A stretch of DNA of 64,000 nucleotides from Aequorivita sp. H23M31 (GTDB lineage Bacteria > Bacteroidota > Bacteroidia > Flavobacteriales > Flavobacteriaceae), in the NCBI RefSeq assembly GCF_004022485.1, contig NZ_CP034951.1:2480001-2544000 (forward strand), written 5' to 3'. Of this stretch, positions 54,375 to 62,754 are shown piece after piece; the stretch's first letter is position 1; every line of letters begins with the position of its first letter. The position numbers and the translations under genes were made by a program. The notes under the pieces were generated by a model. The model was given only the letters and a program-made list of their open reading frames with translations, was not told the origin of the DNA and made no database searches.

Positions 54375-54656
54375 ATGGGAACTTCAAGATTTGAAATAGC
54401 AGATTATTTGGACAGTAAAGAAATGATTGCGGAATACCTCAATACAGTTTTCGAAGAAGGAAATAAGGCAGATATAATTAATGCAATCTCCAATCAAATT
54501 ATTTCGGAAAATCCAGAATATGGGGAAAAGGAATTTGACGGAATGTTTGTCATTAGGGATAAAGAAAGAAAAACAAATTGGTTTAAGCATTATGATGCTT
54601 TGGTTTTTATTTCAGATGGAGAAGAGGCGGGACTATCTCATAAAGTGTGTAAATAA
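54375..54656 (+). pseudogene. Truncated addiction-module antidote-like ORF interrupted by IS256
   Basis: 93 codons. The first ~43 residues (RFEIADYLDSKEMIAEYLNT, EEGNKADIINAISNQI) resemble addiction-module antidote proteins of the HigA/COG3636 type. The rest is unrelated, and the last codons are already in the left end of the IS (from 54631). It seems to be a chimera cut off by the IS. Confidence 0.45.
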
Positions 54657-54695
54657 TAAAATAGCGGGGGCCGGCCCCCGCTATTTTATTATTTA
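54650..54695 (+). terminator. 46-bp perfect palindrome at the left end of IS256
   Basis: 23-bp arms with no loop, GC-rich core GGGGGCCGGCCCCC flanked by A- and T-rich arms, followed by T-rich sequence. It lies between the left terminal repeat and the transposase, where it would stop transcription entering from the array. Confidence 0.6.
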
Positions 54696-54722
54696 GTTTT
54701 TAATCTTTAACTTTTACACATT

Positions 54723-55919
54723 ATGAAGAAAGACGATTTAATTTCAGATGATTTTCTGAAGCAGTTCAAGACCCACGAGGAGCTCAGCGATTTTTTAAAG
54801 CAGATCCAGAAACGTGGGATCGAAAAGATGCTCGAAGGTGAGCTCGACGGCCACCTAGATTACGACAAACACCAGAGGTCCAATGGAGGCAACTCGCGCA
54901 ACGGGCACTCCCGGAAGAAAATAAAAACCTCCTTTGGCGAATCCGAGATTGCCGTTCCCAGAGACCGTGAGGCCTCCTTCAACCCTATGATCGTGCCCAA
55001 GCGGGGCAATATGGTCGATGGCCTTGAGAACGTCATCGTGTCACTCTATGCCAAGGGAATGAGCAACAGCGATATTGAGGAGCAGATACGTGAGGTCTAT
55101 GATTTTGATGTGTCCACCTCGACCATATCCAGGATCACGGAAAAAATATCGGGCGATATAGTTGCCTGGCAGAACCGTCCCTTGGAGCCGGTCTACTTGA
55201 TTGTCTGGATGGATGGCATCGTATTCAAGGTCCGCGAGAACTCCAAGGTTATAAACAAGACCATCTACATAGCCGTTGGCCTGCGCAGGGACGGTAAAAA
55301 AGAGGTCTTGGGGCTATGGCTTGGCAAGAACGAATCAGCAGCTTTCTGGATGAGCGTATTGACCGATATAAGGGCGCGCGGCACAGAAGACATCCTTATC
55401 ACGGCCACCGATAACCTCAATGGTTTTACGGATACGATCAAGAACGTGTTCCCCGAGTCCAAGACCCAGATATGCGTGGTACACCAGATACGCAATGCCT
55501 GCAGGTACGTCGTATGGAAGGATAAAAAAGCCTTTACCGCAGATATGAAGCATATCTATAACGCCCCAAACCAGGAGGCCGCCAAGATGGCCCTAGAGGA
55601 TTTTGCCCAAAAATGGAACGATAAATATTCCTATGCCATCAAGAGCTGGCGCGACAACTGGGAAGAGCTCACAGTGTTCTATGAGTTCCCGTTGGAGATA
55701 CGCAAGATCATCTATACCACGAACCTTATCGAGAACCTGAACGGGAAGATAAGAAAGTACACCAAGAACAAACTTTCCTTCCCAACGGACGATGCCGTGA
55801 TGAAATCCGTATATTTGGCAGTAAGGGAAGCCACCAAAAAATGGACAATGCCCGTCAGGAACTGGGGCATTATATTAAACCAGTTCCTAACGATCTATGA
55901 AAAAAGGGTCAGACTCTAA
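54723..55919 (+). CDS. IS256-family (mutator) transposase
   Basis: 398 residues, normal length. DDE motif segments: [12 protein letters not shown] (first Asp), [11 protein letters not shown] (second Asp) and [18 protein letters not shown] (Glu). Lys-Phe-rich N-terminal DNA-binding part ([20 protein letters not shown]). The frame is intact, so the element is probably active. Confidence 0.93.
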   Translation: MKKDDLISDDFLKQFKTHEELSDFLKQIQKRGIEKMLEGELDGHLDYDKHQRSNGGNSRNGHSRKKIKTSFGESEIAVPRDREASFNPMIVPKRGNMVDGLENVIVSLYAKGMSNSDIEEQIREVYDFDVSTSTISRITEKISGDIVAWQNRPLEPVYLIVWMDGIVFKVRENSKVINKTIYIAVGLRRDGKKEVLGLWLGKNESAAFWMSVLTDIRARGTEDILITATDNLNGFTDTIKNVFPESKTQICVVHQIRNACRYVVWKDKKAFTADMKHIYNAPNQEAAKMALEDFAQKWNDKYSYAIKSWRDNWEELTVFYEFPLEIRKIIYTTNLIENLNGKIRKYTKNKLSFPTDDAVMKSVYLAVREATKKWTMPVRNWGIILNQFLTIYEKRVRL

Positions 55920-56035
55920 AAAAGTCCAACCCCTGTTATTTTAAACTTACACACTTAACGGGATAGTGTCAAGAAGTTTTCCACTGCTATTCAGAAACTG
56001 GATTATCAACCCAAATCAACGATAATAAGAAACCA

Positions 56036-57916
56036 TTATTCTAGATTCGCATTATCCTTGGGCCCTTCAAGCGGATTAGTTTCATTCTCAGGGGCTCCGG
56101 AATATTTCTTTTCCAATTCTGCCTGAAACTCCTCCATCACAGGTTTCACCGTGCTTTCGGGAAGATCTGCAATGCGAATATACATTAGCCCATCAATGGC
56201 ATTGTTAAAAAGAGGATCAACGTTAAAGGCGATTACCTTGGCATTTTGTTTAATATACTTTTTGATGAGTACAGGAATACGAAGACTTCCCGGTTCTACC
56301 TCATCTATAATTTTATCAAATTTATTAAGGTCCGCTGCACTTTCGTCAAAAATAAAATCCTTGTCCGCATCCTTTAATTTCACTTTATACTCCTTCTTCG
56401 GGTTTACGTATTGCGCTACATAAGGATCGTAATAATTCGATTTCATAAACTCGATCATCAGACTTTTGGAAAATTCCGAAAACTTATTACTGATGCTCAC
56501 TCCTCCAATTAAATAGCGATGTTCAGGAAATCTTAATGTGGTATGAACGATTCCCTTCCAAAGTAAGAATAATGGCATTGGGCGCTGTTGGTATTCTTTA
56601 ATGATAAATGCTCGTCCCATTTCAATGGATTCGCTCATCATTTCATACAATTCCGGCTCAAACCTAAAAAGATCCTGGAGGTAGAATCCATTGATTCCAT
56701 AACGCGGAAAAATTTCTGATCCCAGACCCATTCGGTAGGCACCTGCCATTTTTTGGGCTTCATTATCCCATAAAAACATGTGATGATAATAACTATCAAA
56801 CTTGTCGAGATCGGTGCTATTGTTGGTTCCCTCACCTACTTCACGAAAAGTTATTTCACGCAGCCTGCCTATTTCTTCAAGCAAATAAGGAATGGAATCT
56901 GCCTTCGATAAAAACACTTCGTAATTTTTACTTACTAAAAGACGTTTATCCGTTTCTCTCAGATTTTCAATTTCCCTTTCCATCTCCTTCAAGGGAATAG
57001 GTCCGGCAATTTTCTTTGGTGGTTTTGGAAATTTTAAAGTTTTTGGGATGTTATCCAATAATTTTTTCTTCTGAAAAGGATTTGCAAGCATATACGTTTT
57101 ACGGCGTATAAATTGCGTAAAACCAAGAAGAGAAGTATGCTCTTTTTGATCATCTACGGAAATGGGATTCCCGATTCTAACTTTTATCAAACGCTCTTTT
57201 TGCGTTAAAAGTTCCGAAGGCAATTTTGCAGTACGCAACGTATCGCTTATTTTCGCCAAGCGATAGAACATTTTACTGTTTTTGGCGTGAAAGTATATTG
57301 GCACCACGGGAACGGCTGCTTTTTGCACCAATTTCATTGCGGCTTCTTCCCATTTTTTATCTACCAATAACCGGCCTTCCTTACTGGTTGAAACCTCCCC
57401 CGCGGGAAAAACTCCTAAGGGATGGCCTTCACGCAGATGTGAAATAGCAGTTTTAAATCCGGTGATACTGGACTTAACATCTTTTCTTTCCTCGAACGGA
57501 TTTACCGGCATCACGTATGGCTTTAACGGCTCAATACGGTGGAGTAAGAAATTGGCTATTATTTTAAAATCGGGCCGATGCTCCAGTAGTATTTTTAAGA
57601 GAATAATTCCATCTATTCCTCCCAACGGATGGTTGGAAACGGTTATAAAAGCTCCCGTTTTGGGTATTCTTCGCAGATCTTCTTCGGGGATTTCAAATTT
57701 TACTTCAAACTCCTCCAAAAGCGCATTTATGAAATCAAGATCGGATAGATGCTTTTGTCTATCGTAAATTTTATTGAGGGTGCTGATGTTTAAAATTTGC
57801 ATCAAGGACCAGCCAACAAACGTGCCCATAAAGCCCAATTTATCTAAATTGATAGCTTTTGCAACTTCCTTTGCGTTGACTAATCCCATAAATAGTGAAG
57901 GTTTATAAGTGAACAA
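56036..57916 (-). CDS. OlsF-like bifunctional acyltransferase (ornithine lipid type)
   Basis: 626 residues: an N-terminal PlsC-like acyltransferase domain with VSNHPLGGIDG (93-103; H96, D102) and FPAGEVST, then a GNAT/OlsB-like domain (LRETDKRLLVSKNYEVF, REITFREVGEG, YRMGLGSEIF). This two-domain order matches OlsF, which makes ornithine lipids in flavobacteria by O- and N-acylation of ornithine. The substrate here is inferred from that resemblance. It sits just outside the island and precedes no obvious partner. Confidence 0.75.
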   Translation of the reverse strand: MFTYKPSLFMGLVNAKEVAKAINLDKLGFMGTFVGWSLMQILNISTLNKIYDRQKHLSDLDFINALLEEFEVKFEIPEEDLRRIPKTGAFITVSNHPLGGIDGIILLKILLEHRPDFKIIANFLLHRIEPLKPYVMPVNPFEERKDVKSSITGFKTAISHLREGHPLGVFPAGEVSTSKEGRLLVDKKWEEAAMKLVQKAAVPVVPIYFHAKNSKMFYRLAKISDTLRTAKLPSELLTQKERLIKVRIGNPISVDDQKEHTSLLGFTQFIRRKTYMLANPFQKKKLLDNIPKTLKFPKPPKKIAGPIPLKEMEREIENLRETDKRLLVSKNYEVFLSKADSIPYLLEEIGRLREITFREVGEGTNNSTDLDKFDSYYHHMFLWDNEAQKMAGAYRMGLGSEIFPRYGINGFYLQDLFRFEPELYEMMSESIEMGRAFIIKEYQQRPMPLFLLWKGIVHTTLRFPEHRYLIGGVSISNKFSEFSKSLMIEFMKSNYYDPYVAQYVNPKKEYKVKLKDADKDFIFDESAADLNKFDKIIDEVEPGSLRIPVLIKKYIKQNAKVIAFNVDPLFNNAIDGLMYIRIADLPESTVKPVMEEFQAELEKKYSGAPENETNPLEGPKDNANLE

Positions 57917-57937
57917 ATATAAGGAAACCTATCGACT

Positions 57938-59191
57938 CTATTCCTTAATAACGAGTTGCACGGTTTCTTGGGTTTCCTGCTTTAGGAGAATCTGTTTATT
58001 TTCTCGAAGTGCCTTTACTTCAATTGGATCGAAATGGCGAATGGTGTAAAGAGTTACATTCTCATTCCATTTAACACTGAATTTTTCCCGAAGCTTTTTT
58101 AGCAAAGCTTCCAGATTACCAAATTTATCACTTATACAAACCGAGAAACTGATGGCGGAGTTTTGGATAAGCTCTACCTTCATTTTGTATTGGTGCAACC
58201 ATTTAAAAACATCGCCAATATGGTCCTCCATCATAAAGCTGAAATCCAGGGATGAAAGTGAAATCAGGACAAGGTCTTTTTTCAGAATAAAACAGGAAAT
58301 ATTGGGCTCCAATGCAACTCCTTCGCCTACGCAAGTCCCATTCTCCAAAGGTGAAAGAAACGATTTTACATATAGGGGAATTCCCTTTCTCTGTAAGGGT
58401 TGAAGTGTTTTGGGATGGATAACGGAAGCTCCATAAAATGCCAGTTCTATTGCTTCACGATACGAAATCTTGGAAAGTAATTGGGTCTGGGTAAAATATC
58501 TCGGGTCTGCATTGAGTACTCCGGGAACATCCTTCCAAATTGTAACACTTTCGGCATTTAGACAATAAGCGAAAATAGCGGCAGTATAATCACTTCCCTC
58601 CCGACCTAAAGTAGTGGTGAAATTATTGACACTTTCCGCTCCTATAAAGCCTTGGGTAATGGTGATTCCTGTGGGATTTACATTTTTAGATATCTTCTGT
58701 TCGGTTATTTCCCAATCCACTCGGGCATCCCGGAAATTATCATCCGTTTTTATACAGTGCCTGCCATCGAGCCAAGTATTGTCAATCCCATTTTCCGAAA
58801 AATAAATAGAAATTATTTTTGAGGAAATTATCTCCCCATAAGAAACCACTTGATCGTAAACAAAAGCGTGGTTATCAGATTTATTGTTTTTTAGAAAATG
58901 TGTCAATTCTGAAAAGAGTGCATCCACTTCAGAAAAAATTGAATGCGAACTACCCGGAAAAAGTTCTTTTAAAATTTCGAAATGGTAATCATAAACATGC
59001 TTTAGGGAATGCTGAAAAGTTGCATTTGTTAGATAATCACTTACTACATATTCCAAAGCATTGGTAATCTTTCCCATTGCCGAAATTACCACAACCAGAT
59101 CCTTTTCCTCCGCTTGGTTGATTACCGATAACACATTTTTTACATTATCAGCATCCTTAGTTGATGCCCCTCCAAATTTGAAAACCTTCAT
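57938..59191 (-). CDS. Aspartate kinase
   Basis: 417 residues. N-terminal kinase domain with KFGGAS (5-10), VVVISAMGKITNALE, and TTLGREGSDYTAA; C-terminal ACT-type regulatory part, as in monofunctional aspartokinases. It phosphorylates aspartate, the first step toward lysine, threonine and methionine. The subtype (lysC-like or a threonine-regulated form) is uncertain. Confidence 0.9.
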   Translation of the reverse strand: MKVFKFGGASTKDADNVKNVLSVINQAEEKDLVVVISAMGKITNALEYVVSDYLTNATFQHSLKHVYDYHFEILKELFPGSSHSIFSEVDALFSELTHFLKNNKSDNHAFVYDQVVSYGEIISSKIISIYFSENGIDNTWLDGRHCIKTDDNFRDARVDWEITEQKISKNVNPTGITITQGFIGAESVNNFTTTLGREGSDYTAAIFAYCLNAESVTIWKDVPGVLNADPRYFTQTQLLSKISYREAIELAFYGASVIHPKTLQPLQRKGIPLYVKSFLSPLENGTCVGEGVALEPNISCFILKKDLVLISLSSLDFSFMMEDHIGDVFKWLHQYKMKVELIQNSAISFSVCISDKFGNLEALLKKLREKFSVKWNENVTLYTIRHFDPIEVKALRENKQILLKQETQETVQLVIKE

Positions 59192-59366
59192 TATTTATAT
59201 AATATTGTAAATCCAAAAACCACCACGAATTCACGAATGTAGGCTTTTGTTCTGTCTAATTTCTCGTTTGAAAGCAGAAAAAAAAGTTCAACGAACTTTT
59301 CAGGAATTAATGCATTATAATTATTCGTGCATTTCCGAAAAAAAATCAGGACCGGCTGTATTCCCT

Positions 59367-60008
59367 CTATTTTTCAATATAATCCCGTAATCCCTTTTCA
59401 TCCATATGTACCACGCGCCAATCTTTCATAAGTTTCGCGCCGCTGCGCTCGTAAAAACGGATTGCACCTTCATTCCAATCGAGCACATCCCAAGCTACTC
59501 GTTTTAAACCACGGTCATAAGCATATTCCATTACTTTTCTATAAAGTGCTTCTCCAATGCCCTTTCCTCTTTCGGATTCCTTCACTATCAAATCCTCCAA
59601 ATGCAAAATTCGTCCTTTCCAAGTTGAAAAACGAAAATAAACCAATGCAGCGCCTACAATTTCGGGGGCGGCATGTAGGTTGTTGAACGAAGTGGAAGCA
59701 TTTGTATCTAACGGACCCGAAGCACCTGTGCTGAGCGGAGCCGAAGCACCTGTGCTGAGCGGAGCCGAAGCACCTGTGCTGAGCGGAGCCGAAGCACCTG
59801 TGCTGAGCGGAGCCGAAGCACTTGTGCTGAGCGGAGCCGAAGCATCAGCAACAAAACACGTAAAAAGCGCATTCTCCCCCAAACCTTCTTTTTCAAGTGT
59901 TTCCACATTTATTTCAACAGCATTCGGTTCGTTTTCAAAGATTGCCAGCTCTGTTATAAGCTCTAAAATTTGTGGAAAATCTTCTTTTGTGGCTTCTCTT
60001 ATTTGCAT
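59367..60008 (-). CDS. GNAT acetyltransferase with a 24-bp in-frame repeat tract
   Basis: 213 residues. GNAT core: MQIREATKEDFPQILELI at the N-terminus, RILHLEDLIVKESERGKGIG (acetyl-CoA loop RGKGIG) and WNEGAIRFYERSGA. Between the first strand-helix unit and the core is an extra segment of five APLSTGAS-like octads (about 57-96), which makes the protein about 50 residues longer than usual. The inserted segment falls in a loop, so the fold may tolerate it. Substrate unknown. Confidence 0.8.
   Translation of the reverse strand: MQIREATKEDFPQILELITELAIFENEPNAVEINVETLEKEGLGENALFTCFVADASAPLSTSASAPLSTGASAPLSTGASAPLSTGASAPLSTGASGPLDTNASTSFNNLHAAPEIVGAALVYFRFSTWKGRILHLEDLIVKESERGKGIGEALYRKVMEYAYDRGLKRVAWDVLDWNEGAIRFYERSGAKLMKDWRVVHMDEKGLRDYIEK
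59719..59838 (+). repeat. 24-bp tandem repeat (5 copies) inside the GNAT gene
   Basis: Five near-identical 24-base units with the core CTGAGCGGAGCCGAAG, starting at 59719, 59743, 59767, 59791 and 59815. The sixth is partial. Each unit adds eight residues on the minus strand. The core matches an extragenic repeat found elsewhere in flavobacteria. Confidence 0.85.
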
Positions 60009-60355
60009 TGTGCTAAACTTTAGTTGGTCTCCCCAGCCCCCCGAAGGAGAGAATGATAAATTGGTTAATAATTTTTGAAAATCAATTTTTAATTTGAATA
60101 CTTCGATTTCGGTTTCTCCCCCCGACCCCTAAAGGGGAGAATAGCGATCTGGTTTTATAATTCAGGAAGATCAATTTTTAATTTGAATACTTCGATTTCA
60201 GTTTCACTTTCCACCCCGTTCCCGAGCGGAGACTAGCGACGATTTTATTTCGTTTATATCCTTCATTTTCCGCTCTTTTCAAGAATCACTTACAAATATC
60301 GGTTCAATTTCTTAAAAATCATGATATTTGCAAGAAATTCAGGACATCTGTAATC
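60009..60355. repeat. Intergenic region with repeated motifs
   Basis: 347 bases without a gene, upstream of fbp. Three variants of a C-rich / GGGGAGA motif (near 60032, 60118 and 60212) and two direct repeats with TCAATTTTTAATTTGAATAC (near 60081 and 60172) are present. The C-rich motif recurs after gltX (34677). This looks like an extragenic repeat family. Confidence 0.5.
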
Positions 60356-61363
60356 ATGGCAAAAATCAACCAATCTCTCGGCGAATTTATTATTGAAAAC
60401 CAAAGTGAGTTTAAGTACTCTTCTGGCGAGCTTTCAAGACTTATCAATTCCATTCGGCTGGCGGCAAAAGTTGTAAACCATAAGGTAAACAAGGCGGGAT
60501 TGATAGATATTCTGGGCGCTGCCGGAGATCAGAATATCCAAGGGGAGGACCAGCAAAAGCTCGATGTATTTGCCAATGAGATGTTTATAAACACGCTTAC
60601 CAATCGGGAAATTGTTTGTGGTATTGCGAGCGAAGAAGAAGATGATTTTATCACTATTAAAGGCAGAAATGAGAAAAACGACAACAAATATGTAGTGTTG
60701 ATAGATCCTTTGGATGGTTCTTCAAACATAGATGTTAATGTTTCCGTAGGTACAATTTTTTCTGTCTATAGACGAATAACCCCTTCCGGGACTCCAGTTA
60801 CCATTGAGGATTTTTTACAACGAGGAATTAATCAAGTGGCAGCAGGCTATATAGTTTACGGTACTTCTACCATGATTGTTTATACTACAGGTCATGGTGT
60901 AAATGGATTTACCTTAAATCCAGCCATTGGCACCTATTACCTTTCTCATCCAAATATGTGTTTTCCTGAAACTGGCTCTATATACTCTGTCAACGAAGGG
61001 AATTATGTAATGTTCCCACAGGGTGTTAAGGACTACATCAAATACTGTCAGGAAGAAGCTGAAGATAGACCTTACACTTCTCGCTACATTGGATCCTTGG
61101 TTTCGGATTTTCATAGGAATATGATCAAAGGCGGAATCTATATCTACCCAAACACTTCCAAAAATCCAAACGGAAAATTGCGTCTTTTATATGAATGCAA
61201 TCCTATGGCGATGATTGCGGAACAAGCCGGAGGAAAAGCCAGCGACGGATTTAATCGAATTTTAGAGATTGATCCTACCTCACTTCACCAACGAGTTCCG
61301 TTTTTCTGCGGAACCACTTCCATGGTAGAAAAAGCGGAGGAATTTATGCAAAAAGCAAAATAG
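60356..61363 (+). CDS. fbp: Class I fructose-1,6-bisphosphatase
   Basis: 335 residues, normal length. Metal-binding signature [12 protein letters not shown] (115-126), substrate-binding [19 protein letters not shown] and [17 protein letters not shown]. Hydrolyses fructose-1,6-bisphosphate in gluconeogenesis. Likely transcribed alone. Confidence 0.96.
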   Translation: MAKINQSLGEFIIENQSEFKYSSGELSRLINSIRLAAKVVNHKVNKAGLIDILGAAGDQNIQGEDQQKLDVFANEMFINTLTNREIVCGIASEEEDDFITIKGRNEKNDNKYVVLIDPLDGSSNIDVNVSVGTIFSVYRRITPSGTPVTIEDFLQRGINQVAAGYIVYGTSTMIVYTTGHGVNGFTLNPAIGTYYLSHPNMCFPETGSIYSVNEGNYVMFPQGVKDYIKYCQEEAEDRPYTSRYIGSLVSDFHRNMIKGGIYIYPNTSKNPNGKLRLLYECNPMAMIAEQAGGKASDGFNRILEIDPTSLHQRVPFFCGTTSMVEKAEEFMQKAK

Positions 61364-61463
61364 CGTAATATTCTCTTCAACGGAAATAAGATTTAACCTT
61401 AAGGAAACATTCGGAAATTCAAAATATCGGTTATTTGCATAACTAACCATTCAGTTTCTCGAA

Positions 61464-62684
61464 ATGTTCAATTGGAAAGTTTTAATCTTCATTCTATTTA
61501 TAGGATGCACCCATTTGTATTCACAAGAAGACATTTCTCCTACATCTACTTCCTTCAATTTTAAATGGGAAAATGGTTTTAAACTCAAAAGAGAAGACGG
61601 TCTTTTTTCCTTAAATTTTGGTGGATACTTTTTTATCGACCATGCTTATCTTCAGCAAAATTCAGAACTTTCAGATCATTATGGTCTTTTGGATGTAAAA
61701 AGTAGAACCGAAATTAGAAGTGCCCGATTGTATTTTTCCGGAAATGTTTATGGAAACACCAATTTCAAGTTTCAAGTAGATTTTGCTGGCGATAAAGTTG
61801 TATTAAAGGATGTTTATATCGGGATAAGCGATATTCCAGTGATTGGTAATTTCCGAATTGGCCACTTTAAAGAACCCTTCCGTTTATCAGCTCTTACAAG
61901 TAGTAGGAATTTGATCTTTATGGAGCCAAGTTCAAATATCTATTTTGCGCAATCACGAAACCATGGAGCTATGCTGTTTAATGATTTTTTGAACAAACAG
62001 CTTTCAGTTCAAATTGGTGCTTTCAGAAATGCAAATAATAACAGAAATTATGCTTTGGAAGAGGATGGATATGTCGTAGATGGACGAGTTACAGGAATTC
62101 CTCTAAGAAATAATGATAAAAAACAATTATTACATCTTGGTGCTGCTTATAGTTACAGAAATCCCAGCAGTAGGGAATATAAGGTTTCCCTTTCGCCGGG
62201 TTCGCATTTAGCCGAAAAATACGTCAGTAACCTAATAGATTCAGTAGAAAAAATAGATTTGGTAAATTTTGAAACTGCTTATGTCCACGGACCATTTTCC
62301 ATTCAAGCTGAATATCTCAATGCCTCGATCACTACACTTGGTAATCACTTGAACTTTTCAAATTACTATGCCGAACTTAGTTATTTTTTAACTGGGGAAA
62401 GTAGAAACTATCAAGGCTCTTATGAAGGTTTTGGAAGAATAACTCCCAAGAAAAACTTCGGAAGTACTCAAAATGGTTCTGGAGCTTGGGAAATCGCCCT
62501 TAAATATTCGAAAACAGATTTGGATGATGGGATAATTATCCCTGGTAAAGAATCACAGTGGGCTGCAGGAATCAATTGGTACCTCAATCCCGTAACCCGA
62601 GTGATGGTAAATTACGTTAGGGCCAATATCGAAGATAAAGGAAGTTTGAATGTGGTACAGGCGAGATTTCAGCTAGAATTCTAG
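61464..62684 (+). CDS. Phosphate-selective porin (OprP/OprO family)
   Basis: 406 residues with a signal peptide (about 1-20) and alternating beta strands ending in a C-terminal aromatic strand (VQARFQLEF), typical of outer-membrane barrels. The segments GGYFFIDHAYL, RSARLYFSGNVYGNTNFKFQ and RIGHFKEPF are characteristic of the OprP/OprO family. The PiT gene follows 70 bases later, which suggests phosphate uptake through both membranes. Confidence 0.85.
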   Translation: MFNWKVLIFILFIGCTHLYSQEDISPTSTSFNFKWENGFKLKREDGLFSLNFGGYFFIDHAYLQQNSELSDHYGLLDVKSRTEIRSARLYFSGNVYGNTNFKFQVDFAGDKVVLKDVYIGISDIPVIGNFRIGHFKEPFRLSALTSSRNLIFMEPSSNIYFAQSRNHGAMLFNDFLNKQLSVQIGAFRNANNNRNYALEEDGYVVDGRVTGIPLRNNDKKQLLHLGAAYSYRNPSSREYKVSLSPGSHLAEKYVSNLIDSVEKIDLVNFETAYVHGPFSIQAEYLNASITTLGNHLNFSNYYAELSYFLTGESRNYQGSYEGFGRITPKKNFGSTQNGSGAWEIALKYSKTDLDDGIIIPGKESQWAAGINWYLNPVTRVMVNYVRANIEDKGSLNVVQARFQLEF

Positions 62685-62754
62685 TTTATTCTTAATATTG
62701 AGGTAACATAACATTTAAATTTAAACGTGACATTTGTCCCATACTTAATGTAAT

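Larger units (their letters stand above)
54631..55970 (+). mobile_element. IS256-family element, complete
   Basis: Terminal inverted repeats of about 30 bp: left GACTATCTCATAAAGTGTGT (54631-54650), right ends ...ACGGGATAGTGTC at 55970, sharing CTATC and AAGTGTGTAA in the same spacing. One transposase gene inside. I find no clear 8-9 bp target duplication, so flanking DNA may have been rearranged. Confidence 0.75.

Noticed and set aside
59680..60078. Plus-strand frame over the GNAT gene with VLSGAEAP repeats
   Set aside because: It is the reverse reading of the tandem repeat inside the GNAT gene.
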